Positions 15,967 to 24,209 of a stretch of 64,000 nucleotides of DNA are shown piece by piece (the first letter of the stretch is position 1; each line of letters opens with the position of its first letter). Origin of the DNA: Winogradskya consettensis (GTDB lineage Bacteria > Actinomycetota > Actinomycetes > Mycobacteriales > Micromonosporaceae). A model generated the notes under the pieces. That model worked only from the letters and a program-made list of their open reading frames with translations. It made no database searches and was not told where the DNA came from. Position numbers and translations under genes: made by a program. Where the stretch lies: contig NZ_BOQP01000050.1 in the NCBI RefSeq assembly GCF_018332715.1, positions 62,001-126,000 on the forward strand, written 5' to 3'.

Positions 15967-16788
15967 GTGAACACGCAGGCAAACGCGGCGGCGACCCCCT
16001 CCGACCGCCAGCGGCACCCCCTCGCCCGCGGCATCGAGATCATCACTCTGATGGTCGAGAGCGGCGAGCAGTCCTACGGCGTCCGTGATCTCGGGACCCG
16101 CCTCGGGGTCAGCGCCAGCACGGCCCACCGGCTGCTAGGTGATCTTGAGGAACTGGGGATGGTCTCCCGGACCCCGGCGGGCAACTACCGCCTCGGGATG
16201 GAGTTCCTGCGCCTGGCCTGGACTGCCAGCGCCCGCTTCCCGATCCGCGAGGCGGCCAACGATGTGCTGGCCGAGCTGAGCGACCAGAGTGGCGAGTCGT
16301 CCTTCTTCGCCGTCTACAACGAGCAACGTCGCCGGTTGATGTTCGCGGTCTCGGTCGAGTCCCCGCATCCGCTGCGCTATACGGTGCCCCAGGGCGTCTG
16401 GCTGCCTCTGCACGCGGGCGCGAGCGGGCTGGCGATCCTCGCGTTCCTGCCGGAGAAGGTGCAGGACGAGATCGCCCACGGCGCCCTCGAAGCCCTCACG
16501 GAGCGCACGCTGGTCGACGCCGGGAAACTCGCTGAGCGGCTGGCCCAGATCCGCCGCGACGGCTACGCCCTGTCCCACGGGGAGCGCATCGACGGTGCGA
16601 TCGCCATCGCCGCACCGGTGAAGGGGCCGGCCGAGGTCGTGATCGGGGACGTCGGCATCACCATTCCCGAGACGCGCTTCAACGCCACCAAGACCACCGA
16701 GCTGACCGAGCTGGTCAAGGAATCCGCGGCGCTGCTCACGCACCGGTTCACCGGTGCCCGGCTCGAGCCGGCGCACATCGGCGCCTGA
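15967..16788 (+). CDS. IclR-family regulator, candidate master regulator of the island
   Basis: This 273-residue IclR protein has an N-terminal winged helix (RDLGTRLGVSASTAHRLLGDLEELGMV) and a C-terminal ligand-sensing domain. GTG at 15967 has GGGAG six bases upstream; GTG at 15952 is possible but poorer. A 17-bp operator lies just upstream, and similar sites precede the other catabolic units, so this is the best candidate for the common regulator. The TetR at 31880 is the alternative. IclR proteins bind as tetramers, consistent with paired sites; this is family knowledge. Confidence 0.88.
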   Translation: MNTQANAAATPSDRQRHPLARGIEIITLMVESGEQSYGVRDLGTRLGVSASTAHRLLGDLEELGMVSRTPAGNYRLGMEFLRLAWTASARFPIREAANDVLAELSDQSGESSFFAVYNEQRRRLMFAVSVESPHPLRYTVPQGVWLPLHAGASGLAILAFLPEKVQDEIAHGALEALTERTLVDAGKLAERLAQIRRDGYALSHGERIDGAIAIAAPVKGPAEVVIGDVGITIPETRFNATKTTELTELVKESAALLTHRFTGARLEPAHIGA

Positions 16789-16795
16789 AACATCA

Positions 16796-16841
16796 CCGGC
16801 ACGGGCCCAGCCTTCCTGAAGGCTGGGCCCGTGCCGGTTTT
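16796..16841 (+). terminator. Strong intrinsic terminator after iclR
   Basis: A perfect 20-bp stem (16796-16815 with 16818-16837) is followed by TTTT. It also separates iclR from the convergent gene at 16860-17183. Confidence 0.9.
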
Positions 16842-16859
16842 CCGGTCCTGTGTGGTCGT

Positions 16860-17183
16860 TCAGCCCGCCATGACGATGGGCAGGACGACCGCGGTCGTCA
16901 CGTCGAGCGAGTCGCTCGAGCTGAGGTTCGAGGTGTACAACAGGGTCCGGGCCTCGTCGGCCGAGCCCTCGACCTCGTAGAGCGTCGCATAGCGGTGCGG
17001 CACGCCGAGGGTGACGGACTCCGGGACCTGGTAGCGGTGGGCCGCCACGAAACCGGGAAGTGCGAGCAGCTCGGGAATGTGGGTTCCCCAGTACCACTCG
17101 CGGAATTCCTCCTCCTTGCCGTCGACCGGGTTGCTGAGGGCCAGCAGCGCTTCGCGTTGCTTCGTGGGGTCAGATGAGGACAT
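16860..17183 (-). CDS. Small dimeric alpha/beta-barrel (EthD-like) protein
   Basis: This is a 107-residue protein with the pattern of EthD/DUF4286-type ferredoxin-like dimers: EEFREWYWGTHIPELLALPGF resembles the N-terminal strand-helix of that fold. It overlaps the monooxygenase stop by 14 bases and is cotranscribed with it. Proteins of this type often accompany monooxygenases in degradation operons and may act on or bind the product, for example as an isomerase or auxiliary. The function is not known. Confidence 0.7.
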   Translation of the reverse strand: MSSSDPTKQREALLALSNPVDGKEEEFREWYWGTHIPELLALPGFVAAHRYQVPESVTLGVPHRYATLYEVEGSADEARTLLYTSNLSSSDSLDVTTAVVLPIVMAG

Positions 17184-18804
17184 CGTTCGAGGCCTTCCTG
17201 AATGCGCCGGTGTAGTTCTCGGTCGAGGACATCTCGTCGAGCATTTCGTGCAGCTTGGCCCGTCCGCCGGGGTTGAGGAGAAACTTGCGGACCTTCCCCT
17301 CGACGTTGGCGCCGTAGTAATGACTGTGCTCGGCCGAGAAGATCGACCGGGGAGCCAAAGTTTCGATCATCGTCATCCACGCATCCTGCTGCGCCTCGGT
17401 GGGCTCGAAGACGTCGAAGCCGTGCTCGCGTGCGTGGATCAGGGTCGTGGTGATCCAGTCGACCTGGTCCTGGGAATAGCGCGGATAGTTGCCGCCGCCG
17501 GCACCGTGCGGCCCGCCGGGGAAGAAGAAGTTCGGCAGCAGGTACGCGCTGAAGCCGCCGAAGTCCGCCGGCCCGTCCTCCCAGTCCTTGCTCAGGTCGA
17601 GCCCGCCGCGCCCCCTCACCCCCATGCGGGTCAGAGCGCCGGTACCGAAGTCGAAGCCCGTCGCGTACACGATGATGTCGTAGTCGCGGTGCTTCTCGGT
17701 GGTCTCGATCCCCGTCGCGTCGACGCGGACGATCGGCGTCTCCTTCAGGGCGATCAGTGATGCGTTCGGCTTGTTGAAGGACTCGTAGTAGTTGGCCACG
17801 AACGGCGGCCGCTTCGCACCGAAGAGATGGTCCTTCGGGATGAGCCGCTCCGCGGTGACCGGGTCCTTGACGATCGAGCGGACCTTACGGGCGAGGAAAT
17901 CGCAGAACTCGAGATTCAGTTCCCGGTTCGTCGTCATGTCGTAGTAGTTCATCGTGAGCTTGCCGAATCCGGGCGCGTTCCACATCGTCTCGTAGAAGGC
18001 CTGGCGCTGCTCGGGTGTGTCGACGGTGGAGAACTTCCCGGACGGCTCGTGCAGGAAGCCGGACGGCGAGGTGGTCAGCACGTTGACGACGGTGTCCCAG
18101 TTGTCGCCGAGCCATTGGTGGCGCTCGTCGGTGAGCGGGCCGTTGTTCAGCGGGGTGGTCCAGGTCGGCGTGCGCTGGTAGAGGTCCACCGCCTCCACCG
18201 TGTCGACGATTGCCGGGAGCAGCTGGGCGCCGCTGGGCCCGTTGCCGATGATGGCGACGCGCTTGCCGGCGAAGTCCACGGGGGTGTGCGGCCAGGCTCC
18301 GGTGTGATACGCCTGCCCCGCGAAGTCGTCCAGGCCGTCGAGCTCCGGGTAATGCGGCACCGAGAGCCCCCCTGTCGCCGAGATGACCCAGCGTGCCCGG
18401 ACGACGGTGCCCGTGCCGGTCGTCACCACCCAGGCGTTGCCCGCCTCGTCGTACACGGCGGAGGTGACCTTCTGGCCCGTGTGGATGTGCCTGCGCAGAT
18501 CGAAGCGGTCGACGACGTGGTTGAGGTAGCTCTCGATCTCGGGCTGGGTGGCGAACTCCTCCTTCCACTGCCACTCGTGGAAGAGTTCCTTGGAGAAGAT
18601 GTAGCCGTAGGTGTAGCTCTCCGAGTCGAAGCGCGCTTGCGGGTAGCGGTTGAAGTACCAGACTCCACCGACACCGTCACCGGCTTCGAGCGTGCGCGCC
18701 GAGAACCCGGCGTCGATCGCCCGGTAGAGCGCGTAGATGCCGACGACTCCGGCACCGATCACCAGCACCTCGACATCGATGTCGTCGTTGGCCTGCTCCG
18801 CCAT
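17170..18804 (-). CDS. Baeyer-Villiger flavin monooxygenase (type I)
   Basis: This 544-residue protein has two Rossmann motifs, VIGAGVVGIYALYRA and IIGNGPSGAQLLPA. Between them FAGQAYHTGAWPHT is the type I Baeyer-Villiger fingerprint FxGxxxHTxxWP. It inserts oxygen next to a ketone using FAD and NADPH, giving an ester or lactone. ATG at 18804 has GGGAG upstream, preferred over the in-frame start at 18843. It would act on a cyclic ketone made by the mycofactocin-coupled or other SDR. The ring-opening step may be the cyclase-type hydrolase at 22967. Confidence 0.9.
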   Translation of the reverse strand: MAEQANDDIDVEVLVIGAGVVGIYALYRAIDAGFSARTLEAGDGVGGVWYFNRYPQARFDSESYTYGYIFSKELFHEWQWKEEFATQPEIESYLNHVVDRFDLRRHIHTGQKVTSAVYDEAGNAWVVTTGTGTVVRARWVISATGGLSVPHYPELDGLDDFAGQAYHTGAWPHTPVDFAGKRVAIIGNGPSGAQLLPAIVDTVEAVDLYQRTPTWTTPLNNGPLTDERHQWLGDNWDTVVNVLTTSPSGFLHEPSGKFSTVDTPEQRQAFYETMWNAPGFGKLTMNYYDMTTNRELNLEFCDFLARKVRSIVKDPVTAERLIPKDHLFGAKRPPFVANYYESFNKPNASLIALKETPIVRVDATGIETTEKHRDYDIIVYATGFDFGTGALTRMGVRGRGGLDLSKDWEDGPADFGGFSAYLLPNFFFPGGPHGAGGGNYPRYSQDQVDWITTTLIHAREHGFDVFEPTEAQQDAWMTMIETLAPRSIFSAEHSHYYGANVEGKVRKFLLNPGGRAKLHEMLDEMSSTENYTGAFRKASNDVLI

Positions 18805-18893
18805 CAGCTCACTCCCGCTCGGTCCTGGCTGCCGCAGCAGCATCCTGCGATCGAATATAAGCCGATGTGCTCAAAAGTAGAATAGATCTGGCT

Positions 18894-18910
18894 GTTCTGG
18901 TGCATGTTTC
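18894..18910. promoter_or_regulatory. Weak 17-bp operator candidate between monooxygenase and SDR
   Basis: GTTCTGGTGCATGTTTC matches operator copy F (30017-30033) in 13 of 17 positions. It lies in the divergent gap 18805-18978. Weaker than the other copies. Confidence 0.3.
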
Positions 18911-18978
18911 GATGTAGATCGCGTTGTAACATCTGAGCAGGGTTGAGGAAATAAAGCGACGCTCACGCGAGGAGACCG

Positions 18979-19929
18979 ATGGACGCCACCCCTGAACTTC
19001 GATTCGATGACCGCGTGGCCATCGTGACCGGCGCCGGACGCGGACTCGGCCGGGCGCACGCCCTGCTGCTGGCCGCCCGGGGCGCCAAGGTCGTAGTGAA
19101 CGATTTCGGCGGCTCGAAGGAGGGCACGGGCAGCGACGCCGGGCCGGCGAACGACGTCGTCGACGAGATCGTCGCCGCCGGCGGGATCGCCGTCGCGGAC
19201 ACCAACACGGTCGGCACGGAGGGCGGCTGCCAGGCCCTGGTCGAGGGCACCGTGCGCCAATTCGGCCGGGTCGACATCGTGGTCAACAATGCGGGGATCT
19301 CTCGGTGGGCGGCGCTGCCCGAGGCCGACGCGGAGAATCTGGAGCTGACTCTCGACGTGCACCTGCGCGGCACGTGGCACACCACCCGTGCCGCGTGGCC
19401 CCACATGGAGCGACAGGGCTACGGCCGGGTGATCACCACTGCTTCCACCGGGATGCTGGGGCTGGCCGACAACCTGGCGTATGCAACTGCGAAGGGCGCC
19501 CTGATCGGTTTCACCCGCAGCCTCGCCTTCTCCAGCGCGGCGAAGGGGATCCTCGTCAACTGTGTCGCCCCCAACTCGGTGACCCGGCCGAGTGAGTCGG
19601 CGAGCAAGCCGAACGTGGTGACGGCGAACCGGATGGACGAGGCCCGCGCGGCGGCGATGGCGACCGAGAACGTCGCACCGATGGTCGCCTATCTCGCACA
19701 CGAGTCGTGCGCGGTCAACGGCGAGATCCTGGTCGCCGGCGCGAGGCGATTCGGCCGCTGGTTCCTCGGTTTCACCCCCGGATGGCTCGACGCGGGCGAC
19801 GGCGTGCCGGCCGTCGAGGACGTCGCCGCCCATTGGGACGAGATCGTCGACGAGAAGGGCTACTACGTGCCCACGGGCACCATGGACTGGGGCGCCCGCT
19901 TCATGTCGCACCTCTACCCCGGCGCCTGA
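18979..19929 (+). CDS. SDR family oxidoreductase (3-hydroxyacyl dehydrogenase-like)
   Basis: This 316-residue SDR has the cofactor motif TGAGRGLGRAHALLLA, NNAG, and the catalytic YATAKGA. The long N-terminal variant KVVVNDFGG and C-terminal extension resemble the dehydrogenase of peroxisomal-type multifunctional beta-oxidation enzymes. It probably oxidises a hydroxy or hydroxyacyl intermediate. It is divergent from the monooxygenase and ends in a hairpin shared with convergent pntB. Confidence 0.85.
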   Translation: MDATPELRFDDRVAIVTGAGRGLGRAHALLLAARGAKVVVNDFGGSKEGTGSDAGPANDVVDEIVAAGGIAVADTNTVGTEGGCQALVEGTVRQFGRVDIVVNNAGISRWAALPEADAENLELTLDVHLRGTWHTTRAAWPHMERQGYGRVITTASTGMLGLADNLAYATAKGALIGFTRSLAFSSAAKGILVNCVAPNSVTRPSESASKPNVVTANRMDEARAAAMATENVAPMVAYLAHESCAVNGEILVAGARRFGRWFLGFTPGWLDAGDGVPAVEDVAAHWDEIVDEKGYYVPTGTMDWGARFMSHLYPGA

Positions 19930-19975
19930 GCGGCGGCTGCGGTGAGGCCCGCACCTCACCGCAGCCGCCGCTCAG
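19926..19975. terminator. Bidirectional hairpin embedding both stop codons
   Basis: A perfect 22-bp stem (19926-19947 with 19954-19975) and a 6-base loop lie between convergent genes. The stop codon of the SDR (19927-19929) and of pntB (19972-19974, minus strand) are both in the stem. Confidence 0.85.
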
Positions 19976-21387
19976 ACCGGCACGCGGGACAGCGCCCGGA
20001 CGATCTCCTCCACCCGGTCCTTCGCGTCACCGAACAGCATGTGCGAGTTGTCCCGGAAGAACAGCGGATTCTGCACCCCGGCGTACCCCGCCGCCATCGA
20101 CCGCTTGAAGACGATGACGTCGCGGGCCTTCCAGACCGTGAGCACGGGCATGCCGGCGATGGGGCTGCCCGGGTCCTCGTCCGCGGCCGGATTCACGGTG
20201 TCGTTCGCGCCGATGACCAGCACGACATCCGTACCCGGGAAGTCGTCGTTGATCTCGTCCATCTCCAGCACGATGTCGTAGGGCACCTTCGCCTCGGCCA
20301 GCAGGACGTTCATGTGGCCGGGAAGGCGGCCGGCCACGGGATGGATGCCGAACCTGACCTCGACGCCCCTGTCGCGCAGCAGCCGGGTGAGCTCGGCGAC
20401 CGGATACTGCGCCTGGGCGACGGCCATGCCGTAACCAGGCGTGATGACGACCGATGCGGCTGAGGTGAGCAGCTCGGCGACGTCCTCGGCGAGGATCTCA
20501 CGATGCTCGCCGTAGTCGGCATCGGCCGCCGGGCCGGCCTCGATGCCGAACCCGCCGGCGATGACGGACAGGAACGAGCGGTTCATCGCCCGGCACATCA
20601 CGTACGAGAGGTAGGCGCCCGAGGACCCGACAAGCGCACCGGTGACGATCAGAACGTCCTGGTCGAGCAGGAAGCCCGAGGCTGCGGCCGCCCAGCCGGA
20701 GTAGCTGTTGAGCATCGAGACGACCACCGGCATGTCACCGCCGCCGATCGACGCGACCAGATGCCAGCCCAGCACGAACGCCAGGGCCGTGACAGCCACG
20801 AGCAGCCACAGCGACGGGCTGATCACGAACCACACCGTGAGGGCGCCGAAGAGCACCAGCGCGCCGAGGTTGAGCGCGTTCTTTCCCGGCAGCACCAGCG
20901 GGGCCGACTTCATCCGGGCGCTGAGCTTGAGGAACGCCACGATCGAACCGGTGAAGGTAACCGCGCCGATGAAGACCCCGACGAAGACCTCGCCGTGGTG
21001 GATCCGCTCCAGGCTGCCGGGCGGGAACGAGATGAGACCCCGGGCCGCTTCGCGATAGCCGTTCCATCCCACCAGAACGGCGGCAAGCCCGACGAAACTG
21101 TGCAGCAGAGCGATCAGCTCCGGCATGCCGGTCATCGCGACGGCCCGGGCACGCCACAGCCCGATGGCGCCGCCGGCCACGACACCCGCGATCAGCAGCG
21201 GCAGGCCGATGCCGGGGTCGCCGTCGACGACCAGGCCGGCGGTGGCCGCGAGGGCTACGACCATGCCGGCGACGCCGTACGTCCAGCCCTGCTTGGCGGT
21301 CTCGTGCTTCGAGAGCCCCGCCAGCGAGAGGATGAACAGCAGGGAGGCGACCAGGCCGGCGGCGAAGGCGATCGAGGAGGCGGTCAT
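19972..21387 (-). CDS. pntB: NAD(P) transhydrogenase subunit beta
   Basis: This 471-residue membrane protein has many transmembrane helices in its first 260 residues and a C-terminal NADP(H)-binding domain. Key segments ITPGYGMAVAQAQYPVAELT, DIVLEMDEINDDFPGTDVVLVIGANDTVNPAA and KRSMAAGYAGVQNPLFF are conserved. With PntA it transfers hydride between NADH and NADP+ driven by proton flow. It starts two bases after the pntA stop (21390), so the two are cotranscribed. Its role here may be to supply NADPH for the P450 and Baeyer-Villiger enzymes. Confidence 0.95.
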   Translation of the reverse strand: MTASSIAFAAGLVASLLFILSLAGLSKHETAKQGWTYGVAGMVVALAATAGLVVDGDPGIGLPLLIAGVVAGGAIGLWRARAVAMTGMPELIALLHSFVGLAAVLVGWNGYREAARGLISFPPGSLERIHHGEVFVGVFIGAVTFTGSIVAFLKLSARMKSAPLVLPGKNALNLGALVLFGALTVWFVISPSLWLLVAVTALAFVLGWHLVASIGGGDMPVVVSMLNSYSGWAAAASGFLLDQDVLIVTGALVGSSGAYLSYVMCRAMNRSFLSVIAGGFGIEAGPAADADYGEHREILAEDVAELLTSAASVVITPGYGMAVAQAQYPVAELTRLLRDRGVEVRFGIHPVAGRLPGHMNVLLAEAKVPYDIVLEMDEINDDFPGTDVVLVIGANDTVNPAADEDPGSPIAGMPVLTVWKARDVIVFKRSMAAGYAGVQNPLFFRDNSHMLFGDAKDRVEEIVRALSRVPV

Positions 21388-21389
21388 CG

Positions 21390-22922
21390 TCAGGTGCCCT
21401 TCTGGAACATGGCCAGCATGCGGCGCGTCACGGCGAAACCACCGAAGACGTTGATCGAGGCGAGCAGGACGGCGACAGTCGCGAGGGTGCGGACGACGAC
21501 GTCGTGCACACCGATCTGGAACATGGCGCCGACGAGGATGACACCCGAGATCGCGTTGGTCACCGACATCAGCGGCGTGTGCAGGGCATGGTGCACCTTG
21601 CCGATGACGTAGTAGCCGATGACCACCGCCAGGACGAGCACGGTGAAGTGCCGCGGGATCGGTTCGGGGGCGAACGCGTTGACGGCGAACAGGGCGGCGA
21701 CTCCCAGCCCGGTCAGCGTGAGCTTGGCGGCCACGGGGAACGGGCGCCGGGTCACGACCGGTTGCGCGATCGCCGCGGCCGCGGGCGCGGTTGCCGCCGA
21801 GACCTGCACCGGTGGTGGCGGCCACAACTTCTCGCCGCCCCTGGTCACGGTGATACCGCGCTGGACGACATCGCCGAGATCGAGGGTCAGCGTTCCGTCC
21901 CTGTCCGGCGTGAGCAGCTTCATCAGGTTGACCAGGTTGGTGCCGTAGAGCTGGCTGGCCTGGGCTGCCAGCCGGCCGGCGAGGTCGGTGTAGCCGATGA
22001 TCGTCACGCCGTGGCCGGTGGTGATCACCTCGCCGGTGACCGAGCCCTCCACGTTGCCGCCCTGGGCCGTGGCCATGTCCACGATGACCGAGCCCGGGCG
22101 CATCGCGGCCACGTCGGCCGCGGTCAGCAGCCGCGGCGCGGGCCGCCCGGGTATGAGCGCCGTGGTGATGACGATGTCGACGTCGGCGGACTGCTCGGCG
22201 TAGAGCCGGGCGGCAGCCGCGTCGTAGGCCTCGGAGGTCGCCTTCGCGTAACCGTCGGAGGAGTCCATCCGCTCGCCGGCCTCGACCGGCAGGTAGGTTC
22301 CGCCCAGGCTCCTGACCTGGTCGGCGACCTCGGGGCGGGGATCGGTGGCGCGCACAACGGCGCCGAGACTGGCAGCGGTGGCGATGGCCGCCAGCCCGGC
22401 CACACCGGCGCCGGCGACCAGGACCTTGGCCGGCGGGACCTTGCCCGCGGCGGTGACCTGGCCGGTGAAGAACCGGCCGAAGTGGTGTGCGGCCTCGATG
22501 ACGGCGCGGTAACCCGCGATGTTCGCCATGGACGAGAGCACGTCCAGCGACTGCGCCCGGCTGATCCGCGGCACGGCGTCCATGGCCAGGACGGTGATCG
22601 TCCGCGCGGTCAGCGCGTCGACCAGTTCCGGGTTGAGCGCCGGTGCCAGCATGCAGACGAGAACGGAACCGCTCTTCGGCAGGTCCGTCTCCGGCATGCT
22701 GGGCCCGTTGAGCCGCAGGACGACGTCGGCGCCCCAGGCCTGTTCGGCAGCTCCGATACGGGCGCCCGCCCCGGCGTACGCCTCGTCGGCGAAGCTGGCG
22801 GCCTCCCCCGCGCCGGTCTCCAGGACGACGTCGTACCCCAGGGCGATGAGCTGTTTGACGGTCACGGGGGTGGCGGCTACCCGCGTCTCCCCCTTGGGCT
22901 CGCGAGGGACTCCGATGAGCAT
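21390..22922 (-). CDS. pntA: NAD(P) transhydrogenase subunit alpha (fused alpha1/alpha2)
   Basis: This 510-residue protein has an alanine dehydrogenase-like NAD(H)-binding domain (IGVPREPKGETRVAATP at the start, LVAGAGVAGLAAIATAASLGA near 175) followed by three or four transmembrane helices near the C-terminus. It is the fused form in which the soluble and membrane parts are one chain. ATG at 22922 follows AAGGAG. The 17-bp operator at 22965-22981 lies 43 bases upstream, so the genes belong to the catabolic regulon. Confidence 0.94.
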   Translation of the reverse strand: MLIGVPREPKGETRVAATPVTVKQLIALGYDVVLETGAGEAASFADEAYAGAGARIGAAEQAWGADVVLRLNGPSMPETDLPKSGSVLVCMLAPALNPELVDALTARTITVLAMDAVPRISRAQSLDVLSSMANIAGYRAVIEAAHHFGRFFTGQVTAAGKVPPAKVLVAGAGVAGLAAIATAASLGAVVRATDPRPEVADQVRSLGGTYLPVEAGERMDSSDGYAKATSEAYDAAAARLYAEQSADVDIVITTALIPGRPAPRLLTAADVAAMRPGSVIVDMATAQGGNVEGSVTGEVITTGHGVTIIGYTDLAGRLAAQASQLYGTNLVNLMKLLTPDRDGTLTLDLGDVVQRGITVTRGGEKLWPPPPVQVSAATAPAAAAIAQPVVTRRPFPVAAKLTLTGLGVAALFAVNAFAPEPIPRHFTVLVLAVVIGYYVIGKVHHALHTPLMSVTNAISGVILVGAMFQIGVHDVVVRTLATVAVLLASINVFGGFAVTRRMLAMFQKGT

Positions 22923-22964
22923 CGTCGGACTTGCTCCTTCACAGGACGGATACAAGCGGCGGTG

Positions 22965-22981
22965 GTTCAGTACAACAGGAG
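22965..22981 (-). promoter_or_regulatory. 17-bp operator copy I (before pntA)
   Basis: GTTCAGTACAACAGGAG fits the consensus with the last half-site relaxed. It overlaps the 3' end of the cyclase-like gene and is 43-59 bases upstream of pntA. Confidence 0.5.
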
Positions 22982-23953
22982 GGGATTGATCAGCACACCC
23001 GTCGACCGGTGGATCGCCGTCGGTGCGGCGACGAGCAGACCGGTCGATGTCCCGGCGGCCCGGAGCGCGGCTGCCGCGGGGCCGAGGAGACTGTTGTCGA
23101 TCAGGCAGAGGCCGATCGCGAAGATCAGGTTGTGGACCTCCAGGGCGAACGCCGGGTTGCTGCGCGCGTCGTGGAAATCCCACAGCACCAGGCCGGGGTC
23201 GTGGGCGGCGATCCACTTCGCGCCGCTTTCGCCGATGCCCGGGCGTGCCTGGAACACGGCGCCGGGGGTGTAGCGATTGCCGGCCGCCTCGAAGCGGTCG
23301 CGGCCCTGATAGATCAGCAGAGCGTCGCCGGGCTCGCGCGTCACGCCGGTGGCCGCGAGTGCGGCGTCCAGGTCCTCGCCGGTGACGGGCCGGTCCGCGG
23401 TCACCCATTCGACCCCGCGGGTCGCCGGGATGTCGAGCAGCACGCCCCGGGTCGCGATGCCGTGCTGGGCCCAGTTGACGATCGTGTCCTCGTCGGTCTC
23501 GGAGTTCGCCGCCGGGATGGGGCCGTGCCAGGACGCGTCCGCCCCGAGATGGGCGAGGCCGTCGAGGTGGGTGTTGTGGACGCCGTGGGCGTCGTAGGAG
23601 ATGACGTCGCCGCCGTGGACGGCGCGGCCGTACAGGCCCACCTTCACCGTGAGCTCGACCGAACCGTGACCGTCGGGCAGTTCCGCCTGGGCCAGCTCCT
23701 GCCACTGCCGTTTCTCCTCGGCCGCGGCCTCGGCCAGAGCGGCGAGCTGGGCGGGCCGGGTCTCGACCTCGCGCTCGAGGGAGATGGCCCTGCCCAGCCG
23801 GACCTCGGCCACGCCGCGAAGGCGAGCCGCCTCGTCGATCAGAGCGACCGAACCGCGGCATTGCGTGCCGTCGCCATGACGCGCGGCGTCGTGCTTCGCG
23901 GCGATCTCGCGCACCCAGGGGGCGAGCCGGTCCGGCCCGAGGTCATCGGCCAT
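22967..23953 (-). CDS. Cyclase-family (PF04199-like) metal hydrolase
   Basis: This 328-residue protein has the His-rich motif VHNTHLDGLAH of the cyclase/kynurenine-formamidase family, which binds divalent metal. Family members hydrolyse lactones or amides. A likely role here is opening of the lactone produced by the Baeyer-Villiger enzyme, which is inference. ATG at 23953 follows GAAGGG. It is divergent from the second P450 and shares with it the operator pair at 23976-23992 and 24122-24138. Confidence 0.8.
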   Translation of the reverse strand: MADDLGPDRLAPWVREIAAKHDAARHGDGTQCRGSVALIDEAARLRGVAEVRLGRAISLEREVETRPAQLAALAEAAAEEKRQWQELAQAELPDGHGSVELTVKVGLYGRAVHGGDVISYDAHGVHNTHLDGLAHLGADASWHGPIPAANSETDEDTIVNWAQHGIATRGVLLDIPATRGVEWVTADRPVTGEDLDAALAATGVTREPGDALLIYQGRDRFEAAGNRYTPGAVFQARPGIGESGAKWIAAHDPGLVLWDFHDARSNPAFALEVHNLIFAIGLCLIDNSLLGPAAAALRAAGTSTGLLVAAPTAIHRSTGVLINPLLLY

Positions 23954-23975
23954 CGTTGAATCCCTTCGCTGGAAT

Positions 23976-23992
23976 GTTCCGTACAACAAAAC
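23976..23992 (-). promoter_or_regulatory. 17-bp operator copy C (before the cyclase-like gene)
   Basis: GTTCCGTACAACAAAAC; GTTCCGTACAACA is identical to operator copy B. A second TACAAC core sits in a GTTGTACAAC palindrome at 23999-24008, so the site is probably a tandem. Confidence 0.65.
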
Positions 23993-24044
23993 GCGTAAGT
24001 TGTACAACGCAATAGATTCGGCAGTCTGCATCGCGGTCCGGGGC

Positions 24045-24073
24045 CTGTCAATGCTGCTCTCCATGCTTGACAG
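24045..24073. promoter_or_regulatory. Back-to-back TTGACAG boxes between cyclase and P450
   Basis: CTGTCAA (24045-24051) and TTGACAG (24067-24073) are inverted, with candidate -10 boxes CAGACT (minus strand) and CATCCT (plus strand) 17-18 bases away. The two 17-bp operators flank them at 49-53 bases, as in the 10.2 kb region. Confidence 0.5.
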
Positions 24074-24121
24074 CGACGCGAAAGGCGGACCATCCTGGTC
24101 ATGCTGCACAACAGGACGCAT

Positions 24122-24138
24122 GTTCTCTACAATGAAAC
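24122..24138 (+). promoter_or_regulatory. 17-bp operator copy D (before the second P450 operon)
   Basis: GTTCTCTACAATGAAAC fits the consensus; 71-87 bases upstream of the P450 start. Confidence 0.65.
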
Positions 24139-24209
24139 ACCTGGCTTCGCAACACATGGGCGTCGATGACGTTCCCTTGCGCCGAGAGCAGCCAAGGAGA
24201 GGGGCAGAG

